A stretch of DNA of 64,000 nt, from positions 4,595,501 through 4,659,500 of the forward strand of contig NC_061452.1 of the NCBI RefSeq assembly GCF_022581195.2, in the 5' to 3' direction. The position numbers and the translations under genes are program-made. The notes below the pieces were generated by a model. It had not been told where the DNA came from. It did no database searches and was given only the letters and a program-made list of their open reading frames with translations. This document shows, in pieces, positions 12,902 through 24,830 of this stretch (the first letter of the stretch is position 1; each line of letters opens with the position of its first letter). This DNA is from Helicoverpa zea. Taxonomy: Eukaryota; Arthropoda; Insecta; Lepidoptera; Noctuidae.

Positions 12902-15880
12902 GAAGTTGGTCAGGATTATGACTGTTTTGCCCAAATTGATGCTCTTTTTCGATGCTATGATTTAGCTCTGATTAATTATAAACACATTAGACATCTCTAA
13001 GGAAGTAGGAAGATAGGTACAACAAATGTACCGGTACTTCAAATTATCATAGATTAGGATAACATTTTAAAACAGGATTCTATGTAAATGATAAAACTTT
13101 TCGCGAATATTGATAAGGAAAACCTTTACCTTTACCTAATGTATGATAAATACCCAATAATAAATACGTCGACTGGTCTCATAAAGATAGCAACTGATAT
13201 CGGGTTTTATCGTACATTTACTTAGTAAACTATCGGGGGCACGCTAAGCTTTATTTGTTTATGAACTTTAGTGTCTCTAACAAGCTTCAGACTTACTCAT
13301 AAACCTCTAGGTAACTTAGTCTAGCTGAACGCAGTAATCACCAGTACTTCTCTTTCGCATCGTACTCAAACTTCACTTTGTATTGGAAAAGCCATTTATC
13401 GAGGAAGGTAACCAAGCTACTTCTTATCTGGGTGCATGATGTAGTTTCCACAGAGCGAGGCACAGTACGCAAAGACGTCATGGCTTGAGGTCCTAACTCA
13501 TGCAGTATTCATTTGTTTCGCTTCGTAACATTACCAGTAGTGTAGTAGTAGCCACAGACAATGGTACGTTAGAGTTGTTTAATACATACACAGTACCTGT
13601 AGTAAACTCACTTTACATACATTTCCTTGTCGATAGTATATCTACATACATAGTGATGAGAAAAACAATGGTGATGTAATTAAATCGCCAACGTATAATT
13701 AGTACACCACGTGCAAATGTCAGACCGTGAACTCAGGGTGCTTTATTATGGATAATGTTTATGTTTAAAATTTAAATACTTGACCATTTATTCTAACATG
13801 TTTTTTAATTACTATTTGTGTATTCATTATTCATGAAATACATACTCGGTCACACTCACATTCCTGGCTATGAAAGGGTAAAATTCGTATTTTGTCATGG
13901 TTCGACTCAAAATACGGCTTTTTCAAAGATACATGTAACTGCATACATCGCTCCATCTAAAGTTATATTACCTACAAAGAGAAGAGAGACTACTAGACTT
14001 TCTTATGCGATCATTTCTACTGTTCGAAGTTTGAATTTGACATAAAAAAATCAGCCAGTAATAAAATAGCAAAAGGTTTTGACTGAGTAGGTTTATTTCC
14101 ACGTGTAACCGTGAACTTCATGCTCTTGTACTGTTTATGGTCAGCGTATAAACACCTGATTAGCCTTTACAATTGCGTTTTATTGCTTGCTTCATTCCTG
14201 CAATTTGTGTGTTTCTGTATATGATTTCATCACTAGAGTAAATGGGAATGTCCATTTAGCAGTATTGACTGTATGAGGTCAATATCAAACGTTTATGAAG
14301 GACGGTTATGTCTACAAAGAGGAGTCCTATGATATGACCACAGGTACAAAAATAAGGAAGAAGAAGACATGCTGCGTTTAAGCCAAATAGAGACATAATA
14401 TAGATAGGCAGAAGTATGATGATAATGTATATCAAATACTGAAGTGAAGATTTTCCTACTTTGTAGAGAAGAGAGAAAGGAGATTGTACCAAAAAATAAT
14501 CATTTTCAACTAATTTGAATTCCAAACTCAGTGTACCTCTAATTAACCTTCAATGACCTTCACTTAGATACAAGATACAAGCAAAATGCTATTTATTGCA
14601 TATCCTCATTATAATCAGCTTAGGGAACAATAAATACATTATCACAGTCGCTAAGGATTTGCGAGATATTATTTGTTTGTTGTATTACATTGCTGTGTAA
14701 AGGTCGTAGCATACATAAACTCGGGGATACGAATCGTAACCGTACCCATGGTATCGACCCATCGCATCGTCCCAAGGCGAAGTTATAAGTGTGCGTTACA
14801 GTAAGTTTCATAGTTATACTGATTGGTTCTTGTTGATGCAGTTTCAATCCCTTTCTTAGTTGTAATGTGTGCTACAACCCTAATGCAACATTCAACGGGC
14901 TTGTATCGATTCGACCGTTTGTCGGGGGAATAACCCGACATAGATTAATTGCCCTTCGTTCCGAAAGGGTTGAAAAAAGTACTTTTAAATTCTTATAGAG
15001 GCTTCGTAATAATTCTTTAATTTCAGTTAATAAATAGACTATTTTGTTTAATAAATTCGAAATTCGATAACGGTTAAAAGTTATTTGTCTAGACTAAATG
15101 TCGTTTCAATGTGCCATAAGCCTTCTATGGGAAAAGTATCGCTTTATCAATATGATTTAGCTGTGAAAGGAAAGTCTAGATCAGTGCCAGTAACAAAGGA
15201 AAGTAACCCTAGTACATTATTGTCTGTATAGCAGCTTCGTATGTCTTTCTAAATAGGTAACACATACGTTCGGCTTCTGTTGATCTTTCTAGAAAGACGT
15301 GCCCCTTTCTGCAGATAAGAGATAATTATAATCACTATGCATTTCGGTGGAAGTGCACCTGTTACGATAATCCTTTATTAGCATTTTTTTTGTTTTCTGA
15401 TAAATAATATCACTGATAATTAACGATAGCAGCCTTATAAGTTCAATATACCTAGGTATAAAAATTTTCTACATGCTAAAACTTGTGAATATCTGATTAA
15501 AAAATACGGAATCCTATCAATTGGCCTGTCGGGGAAAAACAGAACAATGTACCCAAGTGTTCTACATATGACAACGAACAGAGCAAAACTATAATGTTGT
15601 ATTGATTTTACGTCGTAAACTAAACTACATTTTTTTTTGTTAATCCTGATAAAATCTTGTTTGAAAATAAAATATTCAGTAGGTAGTCTAGCTCCCCATT
15701 CTAAACAGCCTGTATTCCATATTCATGAATGAACGTATATAATAACAATGTAAGGCGTTCAATAAAGGTGAACTGTATGTACCATACAAACAAAACTGTG
15801 TCAGTTTGAGGGTTCACGACCAGTAGCGATCTTAGGCTTTGTAGACTATTGTACTGATTTAGCATCGTCATACAAAATGT
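12902..15880. other. No gene recognised
   Basis: AT-rich sequence. Only small local hairpins were seen, for example a 7-bp stem tgtcggg/cccgaca near 14923-14940. Short open frames here lack recognisable domains. Confidence 0.4.
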
Positions 15881-15909
15881 TTGATATTGTCTACCTAACT
15901 TGTACTGCC

Positions 15910-16030
15910 TTTTGGGGCTGCGGAATTGTTCAAAAGAGTTAAATACCGCAGACATGGTGCAAAAAGTGCTCCAAAAGGAACATGGATGGGTTTTAGACAC
16001 CAAATTTCAGATACTGCCTTACGCTTCTAG
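15910..16030 (+). repeat. R1-type LINE 3'-tail fragment
   Basis: Aligns by eye with 51400-51530 (same strand) and 48510-48640 (opposite strand). Shared landmarks in order are 'attgttc.aaag', 'ggaaca.g..tgggtttta' and 'ctgataactcccttacgct'-like sequence. It resembles the end of the LINE at 17831-19683, which also has GTGGGTTTTTAGCCGGTAAG near its 3' end. Confidence 0.55.
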
Positions 16031-16499
16031 GCTTCTCAAACAGCTGATCATGAGTTACCACGGTGGTTATTTGCATACTGAAGGTAGGTTTGCGTGTGGG
16101 ATATCGCTAAAATATAATTAGGTATATAAACATACTTAGTAATTATTTAAATATCAACAGAACATGATAGGTAATTTTAAAGGCTGGCTTTGAAACATCA
16201 ACGAACCTATGTAATATAAATAAAACATGGGTTTTCACCATCTGTATTGATGTGATTGATAAAGTTACCAGCCAACCTGTGGATTGTAAAGTAAATAATT
16301 TGCCAATTACTTACCAACTCATAGATTACAGGTTTTCAATAAACTGCAGCAACTACTTTATGCAAATTGCAAGCAATCAACCAAGCATTGTGTGGGTATT
16401 ATGGTAATTTAAAGGGTACATAGGTATAACATTATGCCACAATGACCTGTGATTCTAGCGGTCAGGCAGAAGTCAATAAGTGTTTTAAAGACTTTTATA
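16031..16499. other. No feature recognised
   Basis: AT-rich spacer between a LINE tail and a mini-Helitron. The A at 16499 is the host base before the Helitron's TC. Confidence 0.4.
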
Positions 16500-16702
16500 T
16501 CTATACAAGTATTATAAAGCTGAAGAGTTTGTTTGTTTGTGTGAACGAGCTAACCTCAGGTATGTACAGTCTGCTCTTAAAATGATTTTGGTGTTAGATA
16601 GCCTCTATATCGAGGAAGGCTTATAGGCTACTTTTTGTCAGGGCATGTGAAGTAAGTACATAGTTCCAACGGGACGCAGGTAAACCCGCTGGTAGAAGCT
16701 AG
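16500..16702 (+). mobile_element. Mini-Helitron (203 bp)
   Basis: Starts TCTATACAAGTATTATAAAG and ends GGTAGAAGCTAG, between a host A (16499) and host T (16703). Its termini match the Helitrons at 86-2200, 38984-41951 and 48711-51029. The inside has 'tatcgaggaaggcttatagg', a segment frequently seen in moth Helitrons. A weak GC stem-loop precedes the CTAG. It is far too short to encode anything. Confidence 0.8.
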
Positions 16703-17390
16703 TAAAGTATTTTAAATAATTTCCAATTCTAAGTAATTACAATAGGAGTTAGCACTGATTTCAATAGATTTAATTGTATGTAGTTCTATTTTGTATGTAA
16801 ATAAATATTAGTTTAGTGTCAAACTTTCATAAATTAGTGTTATATGAGAATAGTTTTTGATAATATGTGTTTGTAGTTTCCTTATGTTTAAATTGGTCAT
16901 ACTATTGAGAATTTTGCGTAAAATGTTCAATAGAAACATCATTTACAAAAACATAAATCTTATCGCGAAGTAATATATCGACAAACTTCGAGGGTAAAAA
17001 TATCGCCGTTTAATTTATTTGAACCTGAAATTGTACAGCACTGCTATATACTTAGTTTCACATTTTTTCAATTGATAATCTTATTTATAAGACAAAATTA
17101 TCAATAGTATTAAAAGTCCCGCTAACTCTAAATCCCTTCTAAATGAATGCGAGTGTTAAGAACTGAATGTTCTGTAATTTGGTATCGTCCAAAAATAGGT
17201 TGCCCCTAAATATTTCTGAAAGTAGCTTCGTTAAATAAACAGCTCTACCGTTAATTTATTTGTATTTTAAGACAGTATTCGTTTATGCAGGTACGTATTT
17301 CATTGTATGCTACGAAAAACTGTAATAGCATTTGCATCAGCATAGACAATCCTAAAAAAATAGTAAACTCAAAAATGCATCAGTATAATT
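16703..17390. other. No feature recognised
   Basis: AT-rich DNA without coding or repeat signals, up to the AATT that precedes the next TIR element. Confidence 0.4.
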
Positions 17391-19987
17391 CTGTGGTGTT
17401 AAGGCAAAAGGGGATAAGTCAGAAATTGTGAAAAATGAGTTAATTACACAGTTGGGTACAAAATTTTACGAACTATCATGGTAAAAAGGAGATAAGTCAA
17501 TATAATGTATTTTATTTCGTGAATCTCAAATAAAAAATACGAGTCTAGTCATAAATAGCAAAACCTAAAAAGTAAAAAAGAGTTTTGTCTAGTTATCTTC
17601 TTATTGCATACGTGATCCTTTACTTATAAAATTAGGTATAATGAGATAAGTCGACTTGTGCCTAAATTCATATTCGTCGTTCCGCGTTAGTTGCATTTCG
17701 CGCGCGAAGTTGACGTCTTTTTACTAGTGCAACGGTGCAAAAAATCCTAAAATTATGGTTTACGTGGGTAATTTGAGTGTTGAAACCTACAGAAATGAAT
17801 AGGATTAACAAGTTCGATTTAACGTAAGTATGATGGATTTAAAACCTTAAAATTATGAGCTGATTCGGATCTGGAGGACAACCAGTATGGTTTCCGTAAA
17901 GGGCGTTCAACAGTTGACGCTATACTGCTTCCTCCACGCATGCGCGTGAGGGTCCTGGCGGTCCTGGCGGAGGAAGCAGTTGACCGGGGCGAGGTGGTTT
18001 TGGCGGTGTCGCATGACATCGCTAACGCGTTCAACACCCTGCCCTGGAATATCATAAAGGAGGCGCTCCGTTATCATGGAGTGCCAGGGTACCTCCGTCG
18101 CATAATCGGGGCCTATTTATCCGAAAGAGCTGTCGTGTACCCGGGTCGAGAAGGATGGAGTCGTCAGAACATCTCTTCCTCAGGGGTCGGTTCTCGGCCC
18201 TCTCCTGTGGAACCTTGGCTACGATTGGGTCCTGCGCGGTGCGCTTCTCCACGGCGTCAGCGTGATATGCTACGCTGACGACACGCTAGTCACAGCACAT
18301 GGGTAGGCGTACCGGCAGGCGGCCATTTGGGCCACAGCCAGTGTCGCGCAGGTCATGGGTAGGTCTTGGCCTCGAAGTGGCCTTGCACAAATCCGAGGCC
18401 CTTTGCTTCCATGGGCCAAAGAAGAAGCCACCTCCGGGGTCCAGTATCGTGGTGGGAGGGGTTACCATCGCTGTGGAGCCGACAATGAAATACCTGGGAC
18501 TCGTTCTCGAAAGTCGTTGGGACTTCCAGCGGCTCGCTCCTCGGTTGATGGTCGCAGCTACAGCGCTCTCACGCTTATTGCCCAACCTCAGGTGACCCAA
18601 TACCTCCTGCCGGAGGCTCTATATGGGGGTCGTGCCAGTATGGGCGAACACCCTGACGGCCCGCAACCTTGCAGTGCTGCGAAGACCACAGCGAGCGATG
18701 GCCATCAGGGTTATAAGAGGATACCGCACGATCTCCTTCGAAGCTGCATGCCTCCTAGCCGGATCCCGGGACTTCGAGACCGACAGCCCTCGCGTCACTC
18801 TATACATGGCGCGAGGAAGCGGTGGGGCGGGCCGAGCGCCTCGTGCCTCAGCAAGTTGAGGTGCGCAGGGCAGAGCTCGGCCAAGACCTCATTGCGGAAT
18901 GGGAGCAGCGACTTGCGCGACCCACGGCAGGGCACGCCGCTCTCGCGGCGGTAAGGCCCATACTGAAGGAGTGGCTGGAGGGACGCCACGGCGCCTTCGG
19001 CTTCCGGCTGACACAGGTCCTTACCGGACATGGGTGTTTCGGAAAGTTCCTGTGTCGCATCGGTCGGGAGCCCACGCCCGAATGCCACCACTGTGGCATC
19101 TGGGGCAACGCAGCGCCGTGACCTAGCGGCAGCAGTAGACGCTGCGGGAAGTCCTTCGCTGCCGGCTGTCGTGTCCTGCATGGTCGGCAGCGAAGATGGA
19201 TGGAACGCCGTCGCCTCCTTTTGTGAGGATGTGATGGTTTTAAAGGAGGCGGCGGAAAGGGAGAGAGAAGCTGCTTCCTCTCTTCCCGCCCGCAGCAGAC
19301 GTGGAGGACGTCGCAGGCTGACTGATCTCCGGCCACCATAGGGCGCGGCCTGTGGTCGACAGACTAGGGGCGTCTGTCGTCCGATCAGAAACAGGCCTCG
19401 AAACGGTGGCGTTGTGTTGCGAGCGCCTCTTTTAGTGGAGCTTGCTGTGGCCGCTGGGTGACGGCCACAGCGGATGACGAGGCCCGCCTTTGAACATCTG
19501 GGGGGCCAATACCTGTCGGGGGTGCGGAAGAATGCTTTGGCGATACCCGTGCCCTCGACAATAGGTAATTGAAGGCAATACTGGGTGGGTTTTTAGCCGG
19601 TAAGAGTTCGGCACACCCCCTCCACCCACCCCAGGTGGAGAGAAGTCCATGAGGATTTCCCCCCTGCCAAAAAAAAGGTATATACGTAAATAATAATAGC
19701 AAATAAAGAGACGAGTCGTTCTAGGATTTTTTTTTTAATTTGTACCGTGTTATGGAAAAAGGAGATATGTCAGTTATTTTAATAATTAAGAAATAAAAAT
19801 ACTTTTTGGGTACATATAAAAGACGACTAAATTAATAAATGAATATTAAAACAGAGTTGTGTTAATTATTTCTATACACTTTTGATTAAACTGCATTTTT
19901 ATTACAAAACAAACACGCGTTTTTTTGATTAGCCCCTGGTGAAAAGTTGTGTTTTTTGACTCATCCCCTTTTGCCTTAACACCACAG
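17391..19987. mobile_element. TIR DNA element interrupted by a LINE
   Basis: The left end CTGTGGTGTTAAGGCAAAAG continues GGGATAAGTCA, and the right end (reverse complement from 19987) matches at 30 of 31 positions. AATT lies outside both ends (17387-17390, 19988-19991); being palindromic it could be a 4-bp target duplication or part of the repeat. Without the inserted LINE the element is about 735 bp and carries no frame. The subterminal motif GGRGATAAGTCA recurs near 17411, 17489 and 17642, and in variant form near 19758 and 19960. Superfamily not determined. Confidence 0.75.
17831..19683 (+). pseudogene. Frameshifted R1-clade LINE reverse transcriptase fragment
   Basis: A 5'-truncated non-LTR retrotransposon. 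In order it shows the RT palm entry (DNQYGFRKGRSTVDAI near 17885), the conserved block HDIANAFNTLPWN...ALRYHGVP (18015-18090), the catalytic YADD box at 18271-18282, a thumb-like block HKSEALCFHGPKK (18385), a YLGL motif (18490), and a C-terminal CHHC half zinc knuckle (near 19085). These lie in three reading frames (frame 3, then 1, then 2, then 3), so no RT can be made. The CHHC lacks its downstream His-Cys partner, suggesting an internal deletion. The 3' UTR ends in an A-rich tail near 19670. A possible 9-bp duplication with one mismatch (acgtaagta/acgtaaata) flanks it at 17822 and 19684. It is much richer in GC than its surroundings. R1-clade assignment rests on motif resemblance. Confidence 0.8.
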
Positions 19988-22786
19988 AATTCTAAGAAAA
20001 AAAATTAGAACAAAAAACCAACAGCAGAAATGTCTAATATAAGAGTATGTTTACATCATTTTCTCGGAAAGTAGATCCCGAATTAGATATGGGTGTGAAC
20101 CAGATAAATCAAACGGATTTTTTTTTTGGTTTCCCAGATCTAAAAATAGTAGGTAGGCAACCACACTTCTTATTGTAAAAACGTGTTTAGACACAAACCC
20201 ATAAAATGTTTAGATCTAAGCAATAAACTCTGCTCAATAAACTGATCAAAGGAAATCCTTAGTTCTGTCGAAAGTTAGAAAGCAATTGTGGAAATAATGT
20301 TTTATTGTGTCAGTAGTTCCAGATAATTTTATAGAGAAACAAAAACAGTGTGCCCAATGTATCTTGACAGTCGACTTGACAGGCAGAGCGACAGTTGAAA
20401 TAGTGAATTCGATAATGGAATTCGATGTTTTGTTTAGATTCGTCTGAGCACGCAGTGCGTGCATGAGAGGCCAGGATAAAGTGGACAGTTGATACCGGCT
20501 TGCACGTCGTAAAAACGCGTTCGATGCACCACCCGAGTCTTGGAAATTTTCCTCGCGTCTGTGCATTGTGTTTGCTGCACTCGGAGCTTTTTGATCGCTC
20601 TTTATCCACTCTCGCGCAGCGGTTGAGACGCATTATATGACGCGCGAACTCGAAAAGCTTTTTTGATCTATTGTTTTTATGATAATTTGCTAATAATGTG
20701 CTTTATCTGTGCATATAATATCTGGCTTAATGTATATTTGGCACTATTGCGATATGAGCAAAATAATAAAATAATCCTGATGCGAGTAAACAAAGGAGTG
20801 TCGAGTTTTCGATCAAAAGTTCCGTTGTCAAATGTTCCTTTGTTATAAAAGTTTATTGTTCTCGTTGTATAATTAATTATGGAGGTTCCCAATTATTTAC
20901 GGCAGATTGAGCTTAATTACATGTATTTAAATATTTAATGTTATTTAAATCGTTCCATGCACTCACTCGATCGCAAGTCCATGACCGAGGCATAGCCCTT
21001 TAAAAATAATTCATGCGCATTATGGATTTATATTTCAGCAATTTACTTATCTACAACATTGTCTTTATTTCGTTTGCACTAACTATTTTTTTTTTGAAGT
21101 TATATATTTTTTTAATGGAATGCCCTCCTTTTCTGTGTCGATTTTAAAAGGATTCACCACAGTCACACAATTAAACAGCATTCCTATATCGTACCATTAA
21201 ACCTGTCCAACAGGATTTTAGTATTTGCATAAAAAAATACTAACATTTAATTACCTAATATATCGTGGGCATAGTTCACCTCCTATTGTACTAATCTTCT
21301 AACGAAGAGGTCCAATATATTTAAAGCGGGATGTTACGTCATCGTATCTCTTTGGTTCCGCACCTGGCACCCGGACCAGTCAAACGGCTCAGGGTCATTA
21401 ACCCAATAGTTAATGGTAATTTTATTTATATGTTAATATGACACCATAGTGCTACGATTTTTATTCAAGCAAAAGTAGGATTCTGTCTATAATAAATCTT
21501 TTAATTGTGATATATGAGGATTTATTAAGTATTCCTTTCGTAAAAATGAGAGTTCTGATGAATTTCACATTGAATGAGCACACTCCGTTTTAATTTTTCT
21601 TAACTGCATCACATTTCCTTTGGTTGCAGATGGTGTACTTAGGCAAAATATATAAGTATGTAGGTAGGTATCCAATAACCTACATTCTTTGATATGGAGA
21701 AGATCGATTCATGAATTTAGTTTAAATGTGCCCACCCGAATAAAAACACTGGAAAACATAGAGTAAAAGGGAATACAGTCGCAGCAAAAGAAGCCTTCGC
21801 CTTACCTGCAATCTAGTGCAATTTAAGTAATCGCATTTCATTACAGGTAACCGTTTATCTAATAAGCACAAGTTCATTAATCTGTTCCCGTTTTTCTAGT
21901 TTATAGTCCGATAGCGACCTTTTAGAAATCAAGTTCTCTCAGGATCGAGTTATCAGGAAAAACTTCAAGACTTGTTATGATATGACGTTTTTGCATCATC
22001 TTTATTTAATTATTTCATTTCATTATGCTTATCGTAAAGTGTGGACAATCTCTTAGCTGAACGATCTTGTATGTGATGCAAGAACATGTATTTATTGAAT
22101 GAGAAACATATTACAAAATGGAATGAAATTGCGACTTTGTTATTGTTTAATAAGAAATCAGTTATCTAAAGAGGAACTTTAAGGACGGTTTCAATAAATC
22201 CAGTGTTGCCCAGTACTTAACTTTATTTGATGAAATTGAAATATAATTTGAATGATCAAAGAAAATGAATGTGTATTTCTTTCAGAAGCAGAGAGGCCTT
22301 CATAGTACATTGGATTAATCCGCCTTTTCATGATCATGACTGTGTTTTCGACTGCTACAAAATGCCGGATTGAACCCAAATAAATATTGTTTAGAGGAAA
22401 GTAATCATCTATGTAGGTTTTTCCAACGTTTTCTTGACATTTAACCCTTTCAATGCGAACGTTTTAATGGATTTTACTCTAGATGAAAGTCATTATATCT
22501 TTGAGTAAACGAGTTTTTTTATGCTCAAGCCAATAAGGAAACTAGTTCTAACAAAAACTTGCTTTGATGAACTTTACCGTGAAACAAAGAAAATACACGA
22601 CACTAAAGAGGTGGTTATAAAACAAAGACTGAAATAATAAAACATACTGTAGGTAAGTACCAACCCACTTCTCGTACCTACCTATTAGGAGGCAATGACC
22701 CTAAATGTGCTTAAAATAATTTGATACAGATTATATGTAAATTAATGTTCTTAGTCAATGAATTTTGTGTAAAAAATGAGCCTCCA

Positions 22787-22813
22787 CCTCAGATCAAAGA
22801 ATTTGATCTGAGG
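22787..22813. repeat. Perfect 12-bp inverted repeat
   Basis: CCTCAGATCAAA, a 3-nt loop, then TTTGATCTGAGG. It stands alone with no obvious transposon ends. Confidence 0.85.
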
Positions 22814-24589
22814 CCTCCACCAAAATTTTTTGATCGCTTCTAAAAGTCAACTTAAGTGGCGTAAAAGTTTATCGATCCATATGATACAGGGTTTTCCCGC
22901 TTATAAACTGTTCTAGATAAACTATTCATACCTACATAATAAATATTCTATGTTAGTCGAGTCTGAGGAATAAGACCTTTTTATTTATGTTTTTTTTTTA
23001 ATAAGAATTAATCTCTTTCTTTCTTTTGGGCTGGTCTTATGGCTATGTGGTTTTGTTTATATCTTGCAACTTTTGTTTATTAGAATTCGTAGCACTTAAG
23101 AGGGGTTTTTGCAGAGTTGTTTATTGAAGAATGCTGCTTCAAGTGTCTGTAACGTGAGAAACTTGGCTGATCTATCAACTAATACAATTCTCAAATACAG
23201 TGCACTTAACATGTTTCGTGGTAAGTACCTACCTATGTTAAAATATTAAAAAAATAAATGGCAGTTTAGATAACATAAGGAAATACCTAAGTGATTATTC
23301 AGACAATCGACATTATCTTCTACTATCTCTAGATAGGCGACAAGTAATTAGTAATAGACAATCTCTAATGACTGCTATCGAGAAATTATTACGCGAACAT
23401 CTAATTTTAGCACAAACGCGGAAAGTAGATATAATTATTTAATTATCACTCACGAGATATAATATTAATTAATTAGATTTTGACGTGACTATTAGGTTAC
23501 GCCGATAAGATGAGGAAGTGAGCAATTTCGTTCATACTGAAATGGCACACCTTCAAATTCCAATTGGGCCACAAAATTGTGTAAAACTATATTTATGACG
23601 TATTACTATTATTGTACCTCTGTGAACAAGCAATGAAAACCGCCATTTTCGTCATTTCCCGCCCATAAAGGCATACCTAATGTAAACTATTGCAAGCCAC
23701 AGATCTAGTGTAATAAAAGACTATCGACAACGGTGAAGGCAGCCTTATCTATGATTTATCTACAAAAGAAAAGCATAAATCGTAAGTGTGTTTTAAGTGG
23801 CAGTTATTGATGAAAATGAAAAGAACTCCAATGCAATGTGGCCAAAAACTATCCCAATTCATTCAGAATTATGGCGCAAAAGAGAACTTAGTTTTTCGAC
23901 AGTTTTTGATAAACCCTAAAATGCGATGTCAAAAACATGGGGGCAAAATATATTTGTGGGCATAATAAATTGTTGCAAATGACCTAACCAGTAAATAGGT
24001 AGAGGTACTACAAATCTACTCATGTGCCAGTACTTCATGCTAGTCTAACCTGCTTAGTGCGTGAAGATTGTAATCTAGAACTGAATATGGGTAGGTATAC
24101 TTGTAGATAACTTGATACTTGGTCGGCTTGAAGATAATGTAGCTTGTGTAATGTAAGATATTGTGCTTGTATGCAGTTGTTTTCTAGATAAGACGCCTCT
24201 CGTGTGTACTAAAAATATTAGCTAGGCTAACTGCTCAACAGAGAAGACAGGTTTTCAGTTTGACCATTTCAGCGATAGGTACTTCTCTGATGTTTGGTGA
24301 ATGTACGTGAATCGTATTATGAGGAAAATGGATACGGACATTGATTATTGGGTTAACAACCGTTTGTTGTTCTGAATAATAATTTAACCAATGGAGTTTA
24401 CAAATTATGATGATAGAAATATCTAATCTTGTTGATTTAACCGACTTCTTTAAGTGTCAAATCAATACTGTAAAATGATCTACAGCAATTTATTGAAAAC
24501 AGTAAATCAATGTCCGCCCATCCGTTTATCCGTAATAACTATGACCGGTCCGTGCCTAGATATAGTCTCAGTACAATGTTCTACTTTAT

Positions 24590-24830
24590 CGCGACAAGGG
24601 TTACTTAGCGGGTTAACCTAACCCCCCAGCGCCGCCGTGCCGGCCGGTGCGTGGTCGTGGGCTACGAACGCCGCCGGGCGTCGAGCCACGAGTTGCGCAC
24701 TGTGTGTGACGATCACTGCGCATGTCAGGCCCGGCTGACCGCCGGCTGACGTATCTTCGCTCTAGAACATTCGCGAAGCCCAACGCCCTGACGTCAGCTT
24801 ACGTCACACTGCCGACTGCCCAGCGAAGCC
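24590..24830. promoter_or_regulatory. CpG-rich patch with CRE-like sites
   Basis: A sharp rise in G+C and CpG within AT-rich DNA (gcgccgccgtgccggccgg near 24630). Three CRE-like motifs lie close together: TGACGTAT near 24747, TGACGTCA near 24790 and TTACGTCA near 24799. No adjoining exon could be identified, so a promoter or first exon is only a guess. Confidence 0.3.

Noticed and set aside
18286..19339. Several long minus-strand frames under the LINE
   Set aside because: They are antisense by-products of the GC-rich RT sequence; the plus strand carries the recognisable RT motifs.
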